This document shows positions 53,264 to 62,921 of a stretch of DNA of 64,000 nucleotides, in pieces. The DNA comes from CAXBDP01 sp963974465 (GTDB lineage: Bacteria > Bacteroidota > Bacteroidia > Cytophagales > Cyclobacteriaceae): the NCBI GenBank assembly GCA_049340005.1, contig JBMPIY010000011.1, one strand, 5' to 3'. The notes under the pieces were generated by a model. It saw nothing but the letters and a program-made list of their open reading frames with translations. It ran no database searches and had not been told where the DNA came from. Each line of letters opens with the position of its first letter. Position 1 is the stretch's first letter. A program made the position numbers and the translations under genes.

Positions 53264-54436
53264 TCAACCCTTATAGCTAATTCTATAAATACAATTTGCG
53301 AAGTCATCAGAAACTAAGATGGAACCATCCGGCTGTACAAGCACATCTACTGGGCGGCCCCAAGCTTCTTGTGTTTCGTCATTGAGCCAGCCTTCAGCAA
53401 AGCTTTCGTAGCTTGTACCTTTTTCGCTATCGTGTTTTACAAGTGCTACTCTATAGCCAATCTTCTTTGTTCGGTTCCAGGAACCATGCTCGGCTACAAA
53501 TATTTGGTTGTTATACTCAGCAGGAAACATTCCTCCCGCATAAAATTTCATTCCAAGAGGAGCGGCGTGGGCATTCATTTCTTGTGCCGGCAATGTGTAA
53601 TCGATATTGGTTACTTTATTTCCAAATTCCGGATCTGCCAAATCACTTCCATGCAAATACGGATATCCAAAATGCAGACCTTGCGCCGGAGCTCTATTTA
53701 GTTCGCAAGGAGGTATATCATCCCCCATCATATCTCTATTATTATCTGTAAACCACAGTTCATTATTCTCTGGATTCCAATCGAAACCAACGGTATTTCT
53801 TATGCCTTTTGCGAAAATTTCCATATCGCTACCATCAGGATTCATGCGTGTAATGCTGGCGTAGATTTCCTTTTCAGGTTCGCAAATATTACAAGGAGCA
53901 CCTACGGGCACATAAAGCTTATCGTCTGGGCCAAAGGCAATATATTTCCAGCCGTGGTGGCGATCGTCTGGCAATTCATCATAAATCAACACAGGCTCTA
54001 AAGGAGCTTCCAAATTGGATTCAATAGAAGGGAATCTCCATATTTTATTGACTTCGGCGACATATAAATCACCATTTCTGAAAGCCACGCCATTTGGCAT
54101 AAATAGCCCTTCTGCAATCACATATTTCTGATCTGCCTTATTGTCACCATCAGAATCGACCAATGCATACACCTTATCTCCTTGGCGGTTGCCAACGAAA
54201 ATGGTTCCATTATCGCCTCTAGCCAGAGACCTTGCATTGTCCACATCCTCTGCCCAAAGCTCGATTTCGAAGCCGGGTGGCAGCTTAATGGTATGCAGCG
54301 GGAGGCCATCTGTTTCTACTGCTAAATCTAAAGTAGTTTCCTCCTCAGTAGTTTGGGCTTGTTTTTGCTCACACGCGCCAAGTAATCCGAGAAACACAAC
54401 ACTACCACTTAAAAGCAACTTTTTATAATTAGTCAT
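53264..54436 (-). CDS. PQQ-dependent sugar dehydrogenase-family lipoprotein
   Basis: 390-aa exported beta-propeller protein. The signal peptide ends with a lipobox (LLGLLGAC, Cys22), so it is anchored to a membrane. The propeller shows repeated strands such as DGNTGTIFVGNRQGDKVYAL and MRNPDGSDMEIFAKGIRN. GFDWNPENNELWFTDNNRDM is the family core seen in soluble glucose dehydrogenase/L-sorbosone dehydrogenase relatives. It probably oxidises a sugar or aldose in the periplasm with PQQ, but many members have no proven activity. It is single-gene, divergent from the ABC-F gene. Confidence 0.83.
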   Translation of the reverse strand: MTNYKKLLLSGSVVFLGLLGACEQKQAQTTEEETTLDLAVETDGLPLHTIKLPPGFEIELWAEDVDNARSLARGDNGTIFVGNRQGDKVYALVDSDGDNKADQKYVIAEGLFMPNGVAFRNGDLYVAEVNKIWRFPSIESNLEAPLEPVLIYDELPDDRHHGWKYIAFGPDDKLYVPVGAPCNICEPEKEIYASITRMNPDGSDMEIFAKGIRNTVGFDWNPENNELWFTDNNRDMMGDDIPPCELNRAPAQGLHFGYPYLHGSDLADPEFGNKVTNIDYTLPAQEMNAHAAPLGMKFYAGGMFPAEYNNQIFVAEHGSWNRTKKIGYRVALVKHDSEKGTSYESFAEGWLNDETQEAWGRPVDVLVQPDGSILVSDDFANCIYRISYKG

Positions 54437-54543
54437 AAGTTCAAGAATTTGAATTTTGAATATTTTACCAGAAAGTTAAGAAACCTATTCTTATTAAATG
54501 ATTTCAGATGTGTTTTTCCCTGTATTAAGCTTAATTTTGCAGC

Positions 54544-56463
54544 ATGCTTTCGATAAATGATCTATCTTATTACATCGGTGGAAGACCCATCTATGAAAAT
54601 GCCAACCTCCATATCAAACCCAAAGACAAAATTGGGCTTATTGGGCTTAATGGAACTGGCAAATCTACCTTACTCAAAATCATTGTAGGTGACCTTAAAC
54701 CTGATGGCGGCGAAATCCAAAAAAGTAATGATTGCACCATTGGCTTTCTAAATCAAGACTTACTTTCCTATCAATCAGAAAATTCGATTTTGGAAGTTGC
54801 TATGGAGGCTTTTGAAGAAGCACTTCATGTAAAAAACCAAATTGACAAGGTATTGAAGGAAATGGAGCTTGATTATCAAGATGCACAAATAGAAAAACTG
54901 GCCAAGCTACAGGAGAGATTCGAAGCATTGGATGGCTATACAATGGAAGCCAAAGCAGGTGAAATATTAGAAGGAATCGGTTTTACTACTGAAGAGCTTT
55001 CTCGCCCATTGAAGACTTTCTCAGGCGGGTGGAGAATGAGAGTAATGCTAGCCAAACTCCTTTTGGAAAAGCCTTCTCTCCTGCTACTCGATGAGCCTAC
55101 CAACCACTTGGATTTACCATCCATACAATGGGTAGAAAACTATCTGCGAAACTATGAAGGTTCCGTAGTGGTCGTTTCCCACGATAGAAGATTTTTGGAT
55201 GCTACCATCAATAAAACGGTAGAGGTAACAAATTCACAGCTAGTTTATTATCCTGGTAATTACTCTTTTTACTTAGAAGAGAAAGATCAAAGAAATGAGA
55301 TTCAGCGCAATGCGTATGAAAATCAGCAGCAAAAAATAAAGCAGACGGAAAAGTTTATCGAGCGATTCCGTGCAAAAGCAACGAAGGCTCGCCAAGTTCA
55401 AAGTAAGGCCAAGATGCTTGACAAAATGGATAAAGTGGACGATGTGGTAGAAACAACTGCGGCGGTAAACTTCAAATTCAAATTCAACCAGCAACCAGGC
55501 AGACATATTATGCAATTGGAAAATGTGTCCAAAGCATACGGAGATTTGAAAATCCTGCAAAATACACATGCGATTATCGAGCGTGGAGATAAAATCGCCT
55601 TGATTGGTGCGAATGGTAAAGGTAAATCTACCCTCCTACGCATTATCGCTGGCACCGAACAAGTAGAAGGCAAAAGACAAGAAGGCTATAATGTAATTAG
55701 AGCATTCTTTGCTCAGCACCAATTGGAATCGCTGGACTTGGAAAATGAAATCATCCAAGAATTGGTACAAGCGGGTACTGATAAATCGGAGATGGAATTG
55801 AGAGGCGTTTTGGGTTGTTTTCTGTTCAGTGGCGACGAAGCTTTCAAAAAGATTAAAGTGCTATCGGGTGGAGAAAAATCGAGAGTGGCGCTAGCCAAAA
55901 CCTTGATCTCAGAAGCTAATTTCTTGCTTTTGGATGAACCTACCAACCACCTTGATATGCTCTCGGTAAATATCCTTGTTCAGGCTCTAGACCAATACTT
56001 GGGTAGTTATGTGATCGTTTCCCACGATAGACATTTCGTGTCGCAGGTGGCGAACAAGATTTGGTATATAGAGGACTTGGAAATCAAGGAATATCCCGGC
56101 ACTTACGATGAGTTTGAGCTGTGGTATAGCGAAAGAGAAAAACGCCTTGCTAAAGAAAAAACGGCTGATAATAACATTGCAGCTGCGAAGAAGAAAGCAG
56201 AGCCTATAAAGCAAGAAAAAAAGGTGAACAACAATAATGGAGAGACAAAAGCTCTTCAGAATGAATTGAAAAGCTTGGAAGAAAACATTGCTCAAATGGA
56301 GAAGAAAAAGAAGCAATTGGAAGCTGAGCTAGCGAAACCGGAGATATTTGGAAACTTCGAAAAGCTTGCTGAAGTAAATAGCGAATTCGAAGCGTTGCAG
56401 CAGAAGCTTAGTCAAAGCAATAAAGAATGGGAAGCACTTTTTCTTAAATTAGAAGAAGCGTAA
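54544..56463 (+). CDS. ABC-F family ribosome-associated ATPase
   Basis: 639 aa with two ATP-binding cassettes and no membrane domain. Cassette 1: Walker A GLNGTGKST, signature FSGGWRMRV, Walker B LLLLDEPTNHLD. Cassette 2: GANGKGKST, LSGGEKSRV, FLLLDEPTNHLD. The linker between them (about 245-320) is the arm/P-site tRNA-interaction motif region, rich in charged residues. The last 80 residues form a coiled coil (ALQNELKSLEENIAQMEKKK), as in Uup. It acts on the ribosome rather than as a transporter; relatives relieve stalling or give antibiotic protection. Here it is most like the housekeeping Uup/Ettta class. It is followed by the T9SS plug gene. Confidence 0.92.
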   Translation: MLSINDLSYYIGGRPIYENANLHIKPKDKIGLIGLNGTGKSTLLKIIVGDLKPDGGEIQKSNDCTIGFLNQDLLSYQSENSILEVAMEAFEEALHVKNQIDKVLKEMELDYQDAQIEKLAKLQERFEALDGYTMEAKAGEILEGIGFTTEELSRPLKTFSGGWRMRVMLAKLLLEKPSLLLLDEPTNHLDLPSIQWVENYLRNYEGSVVVVSHDRRFLDATINKTVEVTNSQLVYYPGNYSFYLEEKDQRNEIQRNAYENQQQKIKQTEKFIERFRAKATKARQVQSKAKMLDKMDKVDDVVETTAAVNFKFKFNQQPGRHIMQLENVSKAYGDLKILQNTHAIIERGDKIALIGANGKGKSTLLRIIAGTEQVEGKRQEGYNVIRAFFAQHQLESLDLENEIIQELVQAGTDKSEMELRGVLGCFLFSGDEAFKKIKVLSGGEKSRVALAKTLISEANFLLLDEPTNHLDMLSVNILVQALDQYLGSYVIVSHDRHFVSQVANKIWYIEDLEIKEYPGTYDEFELWYSEREKRLAKEKTADNNIAAAKKKAEPIKQEKKVNNNNGETKALQNELKSLEENIAQMEKKKKQLEAELAKPEIFGNFEKLAEVNSEFEALQQKLSQSNKEWEALFLKLEEA

Positions 56464-56499
56464 ATGACCAATCGCTAAAATAAATCGTTGAACAAAGCC

Positions 56500-57780
56500 A
56501 TGAGAAAGATTCTAATCTTAAATCTAACGCTGATTTTACTGATAAGTATCAATGGCTTTGCGCAGCGAAATCCCGGAAAACTATGGGAGGATAAGGTATT
56601 TGAACCGCAGTTTAGATCGGTAATGGCTTTCCCAGCTGGAGCTATGCCACAAGCATTTTTGCAGCCACCGGTTGTAGGAATGAATGAGGACAGACCTATG
56701 ATTTTATCTTTCGATGAATTGGCAGATGAGTTTGATAATTATTTCGTCGAATTAATCCACTGTAATCACGACTGGAAAGAATCGAGCTTGTATGCAATGG
56801 ATTATCTTGATGAGTACAATGAGTTTCCAATTCTAGAATATGATTTCAGCAGAAATACGCTCGTCAACTATGTGAATTACCAATTTCAAGTTCCTCAGGT
56901 GAAACTACCCGGAAATTATGCATTGGTAGTATATAGAAACAGAAATCAAGATGAGATTGTATTTAGCAAGCGAGTGATGTTTGTAGACAATCAAGTAAAT
57001 GTCGGCGGGAAGATTTCGTTTTCGGCCGGCGTTGAGCAGCGCAATACCCATCAGCAGGTGGAATTTACCGTTGCATATCCAAACCTTGATTTGAACAATC
57101 CTTCTCAGGAGATCAAAGTCGTCGTTCGTCAAAATCAACGATGGGATAATGCGCTGGTTGATTTGAAGCCTTATAGAGTCCAAGAAACGCAAAGACTATT
57201 AGATTACCGAAATTTCGATTTAAAGAATAATTTTCCTGGTGGCAATGAGTTTCGATTTTTCGATCTAAGAACCGTAAACTTTGCTGGTCAAAACATCACC
57301 AATATAAGCAAAGATGCAAATTTCTACATTGCCACACTTGGTGCAGATGTACTAAGAAGCGGCAAAACCTATAGCGAAACCTTGGATATCAATGGAAATT
57401 TCATTCCTGAAAATAATGATTTACCAACCGGCCAAAGAGATCCAGATTATGTGCTTACAGAGTTTTTTCTTCAATCAGACAAGATTGATGGCAAAGTAAA
57501 ATTGATGGGAGCACTTACCAACTGGGGTGGATATGAAGAAGCCGAAATGCAATATGACGCGAATGCTAACGGCTACCGCACTGAAGTCTTTGTAAAGCAA
57601 GGCTGGTACGATTATGCATACAGTGTGGAGAGCAAAACCCTCCCGCCATACTACTTCGAAGGCAGCAGGTTCGAAACTGAAAACTTGTATGAAATCATTG
57701 TCTATTATAGACCAATTGGTGCTCGTGGTGACCAAATAATTGGCTATCAGAAAATTGAAGCAAATCGCCGTAGAGATTAA
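56500..57780 (+). CDS. T9SS plug protein (DUF5103)
   Basis: 426 aa exported beta-rich protein, start ATG at 56500 (a TTG 12 bp upstream is not needed). The signal peptide is KILILNLTLILLISINGFAQ. The DUF5103 signature is present: FVELIHCNHDWKESSL and YNEFPILEYDFSRNTLVNYV, then NYQFQVPQVKLPGNYALVVY. In flavobacterial T9SS structures the plug occludes the SprA translocon when no cargo is present. That fits the presence of a T9SS cargo protein in the same window. The stop overlaps that of the convergent cas6-like gene by four bases. Confidence 0.9.
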   Translation: MRKILILNLTLILLISINGFAQRNPGKLWEDKVFEPQFRSVMAFPAGAMPQAFLQPPVVGMNEDRPMILSFDELADEFDNYFVELIHCNHDWKESSLYAMDYLDEYNEFPILEYDFSRNTLVNYVNYQFQVPQVKLPGNYALVVYRNRNQDEIVFSKRVMFVDNQVNVGGKISFSAGVEQRNTHQQVEFTVAYPNLDLNNPSQEIKVVVRQNQRWDNALVDLKPYRVQETQRLLDYRNFDLKNNFPGGNEFRFFDLRTVNFAGQNITNISKDANFYIATLGADVLRSGKTYSETLDINGNFIPENNDLPTGQRDPDYVLTEFFLQSDKIDGKVKLMGALTNWGGYEEAEMQYDANANGYRTEVFVKQGWYDYAYSVESKTLPPYYFEGSRFETENLYEIIVYYRPIGARGDQIIGYQKIEANRRRD

Positions 57781-58583
57781 GAAGTGAGAGGCTCAATCTT
57801 TCTATTAGAAACTATTTCATTCGCAGCTTGATTAGCAAAATCTACCATTCCGAAGCCTTTGTGAGTCAGAGCTCCTAGGCCATTATGATAGATAAATTTC
57901 TGCACTTCTTTGGCTGCATACAAAGTAAACGGGAAAGTATAACCTCTGATTTCGAAACGAACATCTTGATCGAAAACAGAGTAAATCCGAGCAAATTTCT
58001 TCTGCTTCTCATCTAGCTTTTGCAAGTACTCCTTATCAGACACAAGCTCAAACTTGGAGAAATTTTCCAGATCATCTATAGAGTATTGTCCATGATCTGT
58101 CATCCTTGCCAAAGTTGATTCAAATAGTAAATCTGAGAAAAGATCAGTTTCGGGATGAATAAACTGTTTATTTTGAGGATCCTCATAAATCGGATCCTTC
58201 AGAACAATTGGTGAAATACAGATTAGCTTTTGACAATCACTAAAAGTCGGCTCTTTTTCCACTTCCACCTCGCTAGGTTCTAAATGCAAAGCACCTAATT
58301 GTATGATATTGGTAGAGCTAAATTGCTTTAGAAGATAGTCAATAAATTCTTCATCACTTGAAGACAAAACCAATGTGACCTTTTGGCTCAAATAGTGAAG
58401 TCCGCTCCTACTTACTTTGGTTTGCCCTTTTAAGCCAGAGAAATGGTAAAATTTAAAATTAAAGAAATGGGTATTTCCACCCTTCAGCAATAGCCCTTTT
58501 ATCAACTGCGAAAGAAGATATTGATGGTGAAATGGAAGTATTGCTCCCCTATTCTTTAGATTAAAAATTATTCGAATTCTCAT
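57777..58583 (-). CDS. Cas6-like CRISPR RNA endoribonuclease, orphan
   Basis: 268 aa from ATG at 58583 (the TTG at 58640 would add a hydrophobic tail foreign to the family). Cas6 features: N-terminal ferredoxin-like half with HHQYLLSQLIKGLL and NFKFYHFSGLKG. A central SPIVLKDP segment (C-terminal domain start) follows. The terminal glycine-rich RNA-binding loop is GALTHKGFGMV at about 237-247. A catalytic His could be one of the N-terminal histidines. No repeat array or other cas gene is in the window. Upstream is ychF on the same strand with a 100-bp gap. Confidence 0.85.
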   Translation of the reverse strand: MRIRIIFNLKNRGAILPFHHQYLLSQLIKGLLLKGGNTHFFNFKFYHFSGLKGQTKVSRSGLHYLSQKVTLVLSSSDEEFIDYLLKQFSSTNIIQLGALHLEPSEVEVEKEPTFSDCQKLICISPIVLKDPIYEDPQNKQFIHPETDLFSDLLFESTLARMTDHGQYSIDDLENFSKFELVSDKEYLQKLDEKQKKFARIYSVFDQDVRFEIRGYTFPFTLYAAKEVQKFIYHNGLGALTHKGFGMVDFANQAANEIVSNRKIEPLTS

Positions 58584-58683
58584 TAAACTGAAAAAAATAA
58601 AAAAGTACCCTAAATCTAACAACCAAATAAGTGATTGCAAGTCAGTTTAAAAAGGAAAATCCAAAAAATATTCAGAATTTAAA

Positions 58684-59778
58684 TTATACGTTAAACCTAA
58701 AGTGCATTACATCACCATCTTTTACGATATATTCTTTCCCTTCAATCTGTAATTTACCCACCTCTTTGCACGCTTGCTCCGAACCATGCTTGATGTAATT
58801 TTCATAACTTATAACTTCAGCTTTGATAAAGCCTTTTTCAAAATCTGTATGAATCACGCCTGCTGCTTGCGGTGCTTTCCAACCTTTACGGATAGTCCAA
58901 GCACGCACTTCTTGAACACCAGCAGTAAAATATGTGATTAAGCCTAAAATAGAATAAGAAGCATTGATAAGTTTGCTTAAGCCAGATTCGGTCACTCCAT
59001 ATTCTTCCATGAAGATTTCCTTCTCTTCCGCTTCCAATTCGGATAACTGAGATTCAAGACTAGCACAAATTACGATTACCTCAGCGCCTTCTTCATCAGC
59101 TTTTTCTTTTAGCACATTCACATGCTCGTTGCCTGTGTGGATTGCCGATTCGTCAACGTTGGCTACGTAGATAACTGGCTTTACAGTTAGCAAAAATGAA
59201 TCTGCAATGGCCACCTTATCCTCCTCTGAGAACTCAAAACTGCGCGCATTATTGCCTGATTCTAAATGATTTTTGAGACGAGTAAGAAATTCCATTTCTT
59301 TTCGAGCCTTTACATCGCCCGTTTTTGCCACCCGCTCTATTTTGGCTATTTTTTTATCTACAGCTTCAATATCTTTCAATTGAAGTTCTGTATCGATTAC
59401 TTCTTTATCGAAAAGCGGATCTACTCCACCACTTACGTGAACAACATTGGGATCGTCGAAACAACGGATTACGTGCACAATGGCATCCACTTCACGGATA
59501 TTGGCCAAGAATTTATTTCCTAGACCTTCTCCTCTGCTAGCTCCTTTTACTAATCCGGCAATATCCACAAATTCGATTACCGTAGGCAATACTCTATTTG
59601 GCTTTACCAATTCGGCGAGTTTGTCCAGCCTTGTGTCCGGCACATATACTACCCCAACATTTGGGTCGATTGTACAAAAAGGAAAATTGGCAGCTTCTGC
59701 TTTGCCATTTGATAATGAATTGAATAGTGTGGATTTACCAACATTTGGCAAACCAACAATTCCGCACTGTAGTCCCAT
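58684..59778 (-). CDS. ychF: Redox-regulated ATPase YchF (OLA1-type)
   Basis: 364 aa universally conserved P-loop protein, an ATPase despite its Obg-GTPase fold. G1 is GLPNVGKSTLFN, switch region NFPFCTIDPNVG, G3 DIAGLVKGASRGEGLG, and NVDES at the G4 position in place of NKxD, which explains ATP preference. The C-terminal TGS domain ends with KDGDVMHFRFNV. It binds ribosomes and is linked to oxidative-stress control. It lies 9 bp downstream of the AI-2E permease gene. Confidence 0.96.
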   Translation of the reverse strand: MGLQCGIVGLPNVGKSTLFNSLSNGKAEAANFPFCTIDPNVGVVYVPDTRLDKLAELVKPNRVLPTVIEFVDIAGLVKGASRGEGLGNKFLANIREVDAIVHVIRCFDDPNVVHVSGGVDPLFDKEVIDTELQLKDIEAVDKKIAKIERVAKTGDVKARKEMEFLTRLKNHLESGNNARSFEFSEEDKVAIADSFLLTVKPVIYVANVDESAIHTGNEHVNVLKEKADEEGAEVIVICASLESQLSELEAEEKEIFMEEYGVTESGLSKLINASYSILGLITYFTAGVQEVRAWTIRKGWKAPQAAGVIHTDFEKGFIKAEVISYENYIKHGSEQACKEVGKLQIEGKEYIVKDGDVMHFRFNV

Positions 59779-59787
59779 AGAAAATGA

Positions 59788-60879
59788 TCAAATCTTAAAA
59801 ATGTGGTATTGCTTATACCCTTGAATAAACTCTTTAACAGACACCCTAATTACAGTATAAACTGGAATTGCGGCGATCATTCCAGGAATGCCGCCGAGCG
59901 ATGCGCCCGCAAAGATAATGACAAATATTTCCAAGGGATGCACTTTTACGCTTCTGGAGAAAATAAATGGTTGCAATACAATATTGTCGGTAACTTGAAC
60001 TACTGAAAAGACGGAAACTATCTTGATGATAAGCCAGTAAAATTCAGGTGTACCAAAAGTAATTGGCATGGTAGAAACTCCAACTAAAATACCAAAAGAG
60101 GCGCCCAAAATTGGGCCGGCGTAAGGAATTAAATTGGCCAATGCGGCAAACAGCGCAATGACTAATGAATATTTAATACCAAAAATAGATAAGCCAATAG
60201 CAGCCATACTAAAGATGGCTACCATTTGAAATAAAAGCCCTAATAGGTAATTAGACAAGAGCTTTTCGATTTTTGAAACAGCCGCGATCGAAACCTCAAA
60301 ATACTGATTGGGAATAAGATTTATTAATTGCTTACGAATAAGGCCTTTTTCATAAAGCAGAAAAAAGGTGATAAATGTGACTGCAATGATTCCTATTGAT
60401 ACATTTCCTGTGAATGAAAGCACACCATTGATAAGCGATTCTAATTTGATATTCGAGGAAAAATTTCTCCAACCTTCAGTGAGATTCTCAATGAAAAAGC
60501 CTGGTTCGGAATTTACAAAATCATAACTATATAAAAACTCTTCTAACCTTGTAATCGGCTCAGTAAGCCTTGCAATCAAATCTTGATAATCGAGACTGCT
60601 AAGGACGGTTACTTGCTCGGAAATAAGAGGAATGAATAATAAGATAAATAAGGTAATAATGATAATAAATGTAGCAAAGGATGCAAGCACCGCAATTGCT
60701 CTTGGGACTTTTGCTGAGAAAATCTGAATTTGATTAATTCGGTTGGTAAGTGGCCTAAGAAGTGCTGCTAAAACCAAAGCCAAAACAAAATAGATAAAGA
60801 TATTGGAGAAAATAATGGCAAGAAGTATAAATACAGCTATCCCAACAATCAAATACAGCAGCGTAAGTCTAGTCTTCAT
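59788..60879 (-). CDS. AI-2E family permease-like membrane protein
   Basis: 363 aa, start ATG at 60879 (TTG at 60927 not used). It has about eight membrane segments: N-terminal pair (LTLLYLIVGIAVFILLAIIF, YFVLALVLAALLRP). A soluble middle domain (about 85-180) follows, then a C-terminal block with LLGLLFQMVAIFSMAAIGL, ALFAALANLIPYAGPI and PLEIFVIIFAGASLGGIPGM. The last is the family signature. Members move AI-2, lipids or ions (NhaP-like); function here unknown. It is co-directional with ychF and DUF3276. Confidence 0.88.
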   Translation of the reverse strand: MKTRLTLLYLIVGIAVFILLAIIFSNIFIYFVLALVLAALLRPLTNRINQIQIFSAKVPRAIAVLASFATFIIIITLFILLFIPLISEQVTVLSSLDYQDLIARLTEPITRLEEFLYSYDFVNSEPGFFIENLTEGWRNFSSNIKLESLINGVLSFTGNVSIGIIAVTFITFFLLYEKGLIRKQLINLIPNQYFEVSIAAVSKIEKLLSNYLLGLLFQMVAIFSMAAIGLSIFGIKYSLVIALFAALANLIPYAGPILGASFGILVGVSTMPITFGTPEFYWLIIKIVSVFSVVQVTDNIVLQPFIFSRSVKVHPLEIFVIIFAGASLGGIPGMIAAIPVYTVIRVSVKEFIQGYKQYHIFKI

Positions 60880-60901
60880 TAATGCCTTTTTTGTCAAATT
60901 T

Positions 60902-60935
60902 AAAAAAATAAAGCTCCAAGTTTCCAAGGAGCTTT
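60902..60935 (-). terminator. Terminator between DUF3276 and AI-2E genes
   Basis: AAAGCTCC / GGAGCTTT stem with a ten-base loop and a T-run on the minus strand, 24 bp beyond the DUF3276 stop. Confidence 0.75.
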
Positions 60936-60958
60936 AAAATTATTAAATCAAATGAAAC

Positions 60959-61315
60959 TTAATCCCATTTGAGCTCTGAGCTCAAATCATCAGTTTCACT
61001 ATCAACTTTTTCTGTATCGTCTTCTTCGCTTTCATTGTATTGGCTGAAATCAACTTCCGGCATCAAATCAGTTTTTACATGATCTACACAATTGTTCAGC
61101 GCTTCTACAAACTTGTCGAAATCTTCTTTGTAAAGGAATATCTTATGTTTTTCGAAGTAAAATCCGTCATCCTTATTCTTCCGCTTGCTTTCTGTGATCG
61201 TTAAGTAGTAATCATTCCCACGTGTAGCTTTCACATCAAAAAAATAAGTTCTCTTTCCTGCCCTTACTCTCTGTGAAAATATTTCGGGCTTATCATTTTC
61301 GTTATGCTCTTCCAC
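60959..61315 (-). CDS. PUR-alpha-like DUF3276 protein
   Basis: 118 aa, GTG start at 61315. The core EIFSQRVRAGKRTYFFDVKA then GNDYYLTITESKRK is the PUR repeat that binds single-stranded nucleic acid as a dimer. The C-terminal 30 residues are acidic. It is nearly universal in Bacteroidota and rare elsewhere, so it supports the taxonomic call. A role in RNA or ssDNA binding is inferred from family. Confidence 0.88.
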   Translation of the reverse strand: MEEHNENDKPEIFSQRVRAGKRTYFFDVKATRGNDYYLTITESKRKNKDDGFYFEKHKIFLYKEDFDKFVEALNNCVDHVKTDLMPEVDFSQYNESEEDDTEKVDSETDDLSSELKWD

Positions 61316-61506
61316 TTGTCCTTATATTTTTTAATCCTGTTTTTGACACTTAACTTAGGCCATTATTGGCCATTCAATTGTCAAATAAAAGAAGGATTTC
61401 CTTTTTAACAAAAATAAAAAACAAAAAGACCGATTAAGAGTTGCTTCCAAAATTGCAAAAGCTTGGTAAATAGCAACAAGTACAATTTGATATAAAATAC
61501 AAAGTA

Positions 61507-62427
61507 TTGGGAAATAAAATCACAATTCAGGACATAAAGGAAGTTGGCAATTTGGAAATGCTTGCCAGACAAATGGTGGAAGGATTCATCACTGGATTGC
61601 ATAAATCGCCCTATCACGGCTTCTCAGTTGAGTTTTTGGAACATCGACTTTACAATCCCGGCGAAAGCACCAGAAATATTGACTGGAAAGTTTACGCCAA
61701 AAATGACCGCTTATTTGTGAAGCGATTCGAAGAAGAAACCAATCTCCGCTGTGTGATTTTGCTGGACAACTCTACTTCCATGTATTATCCGAAAGGTGAA
61801 AATCAGAAAATTCACTTTTCTATTTTAGCTTCCGCGGCTCTTGCATTTTTACTGCAAAGACAAAGAGATGCACTTGGCGTAAAAATATTTTCGGACAAGA
61901 TTGATTGGCAAAGTCCGATAAAATCAACAAAGGTGCACCTCAATAAGATATTTATACAGCTAGATCATTTGCTGAAGGAATCTGTAGAGGAAAAAGCTCC
62001 ACGACATACAAGGACAAGCGAAGTCCTTCACATGATGGCCGAATCGATTCACAAAAGATCTTTGGTCATAGTATTTTCTGATATGCTATTGAGCGAGGAA
62101 GATCCGAATGAGTTTTTCTCAGCATTGCAGCATTTAAAACATGCCAAGCATGAGGTAATCCTTTTTCACACTTTGCATTACCCTACTGAGAAGGAATTTG
62201 AATTTGATGAAAGACCACATGTCTTTGTAGATTCAGAGACAGGCGAAGAAGTGAAAATTAAGCCCGAAACCATCAAAGCAGAATACAAAGCTGGCATGCA
62301 GCAATACATGGAAGAAATAAAACTATGGTGCCATAAAGCCAAGATCGATTTAGTGGAAGTGGATGTCACACAATCGGTGGATTCTGTACTTTTGGCTTAT
62401 CTAATAAAACGTAGTAAGATGAAATAA
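61507..62427 (+). CDS. DUF58 domain protein
   Basis: 306 aa, apparent TTG start at 61507; homology reaches upstream of the first ATG, and no ATG lies before the conserved IQDIKEVGNLEMLARQMVEG. The DUF58 core is FSVEFLEHRLYNPGESTRNI then DWKVYAKNDRLFVKRFEEET. The VWA-like fold carries a MIDAS motif in LLDNSTSMYY. Such proteins pair with MoxR ATPases, often with batA/batB genes in Bacteroidota; none of these is visible within the window. Confidence 0.85.
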   Translation: MGNKITIQDIKEVGNLEMLARQMVEGFITGLHKSPYHGFSVEFLEHRLYNPGESTRNIDWKVYAKNDRLFVKRFEEETNLRCVILLDNSTSMYYPKGENQKIHFSILASAALAFLLQRQRDALGVKIFSDKIDWQSPIKSTKVHLNKIFIQLDHLLKESVEEKAPRHTRTSEVLHMMAESIHKRSLVIVFSDMLLSEEDPNEFFSALQHLKHAKHEVILFHTLHYPTEKEFEFDERPHVFVDSETGEEVKIKPETIKAEYKAGMQQYMEEIKLWCHKAKIDLVEVDVTQSVDSVLLAYLIKRSKMK

Positions 62428-62453
62428 AAAAAGCCGAACGAATCGGCTTTTCA
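62425..62453. terminator. Bidirectional terminator between DUF58 and ferredoxin genes
   Basis: AAAAGCCGA / TCGGCTTTT stem, 2 bp after the DUF58 stop and 20 bp beyond the ferredoxin stop on the other strand, with A- and T-runs on both sides. Confidence 0.85.
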
Positions 62454-62472
62454 AAATTTGATTTTAAAATTC

Positions 62473-62817
62473 TTATACGTGAAGCCAATCCTTTTTAGCT
62501 GTTAGTTCTTCTTCCGTTTCTACATAGTCAGGATCTTCTACGCAGCAATCTACCGGGCATACAGCTGCACATTGTGGTTCTTCGTGAAAACCAGTACACT
62601 CCGTACACTTCCCTGAAACTATATAATAAAATTCGTCAGAAACTGGCTCTTGTGGTTCCTTGGCATTTACTACTGTGCCGTCTTCCAATTCTACTTCAGT
62701 CAAATCTGTACCTCCTGCCCATGTCCATTCAACGCCACCTTCATAGATGGCTGTGTTTGGGCATTCAGGCTCGCATGCACCGCAATTGATGCATTCGTCG
62801 GTTATCATTATTGCCAT
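62473..62817 (-). CDS. Ferredoxin, 4Fe-4S dicluster type
   Basis: 114-aa electron carrier. The first cluster motif is CINCGACEPECP (Cys9, 12, 15, 19). The second is CTECTGFHEEPQCAAVCPVD with the spaced CxxC...CxxxCP pattern. It is of the YfhL/Alvin type seen widely in Bacteroidota. It is encoded divergently from the acyl-CoA reductase, a conserved neighbour pair in this phylum, so it may serve that enzyme or general redox. Confidence 0.92.
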   Translation of the reverse strand: MAIMITDECINCGACEPECPNTAIYEGGVEWTWAGGTDLTEVELEDGTVVNAKEPQEPVSDEFYYIVSGKCTECTGFHEEPQCAAVCPVDCCVEDPDYVETEEELTAKKDWLHV

Positions 62818-62921
62818 ATTATCTATTTAATATTTTAAAACTCGTACCTTTCAATTCGTCAACAAAAATAGATGTCTTATGTTTGTAACCCAAGCCAATT
62901 AAATAATTATAATCTAAATCA

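Noticed and set aside
62574..62838. Plus-strand frames opposite the ferredoxin gene
   Set aside because: They are antisense shadows of the cysteine-rich coding sequence with no RBS and no family match.
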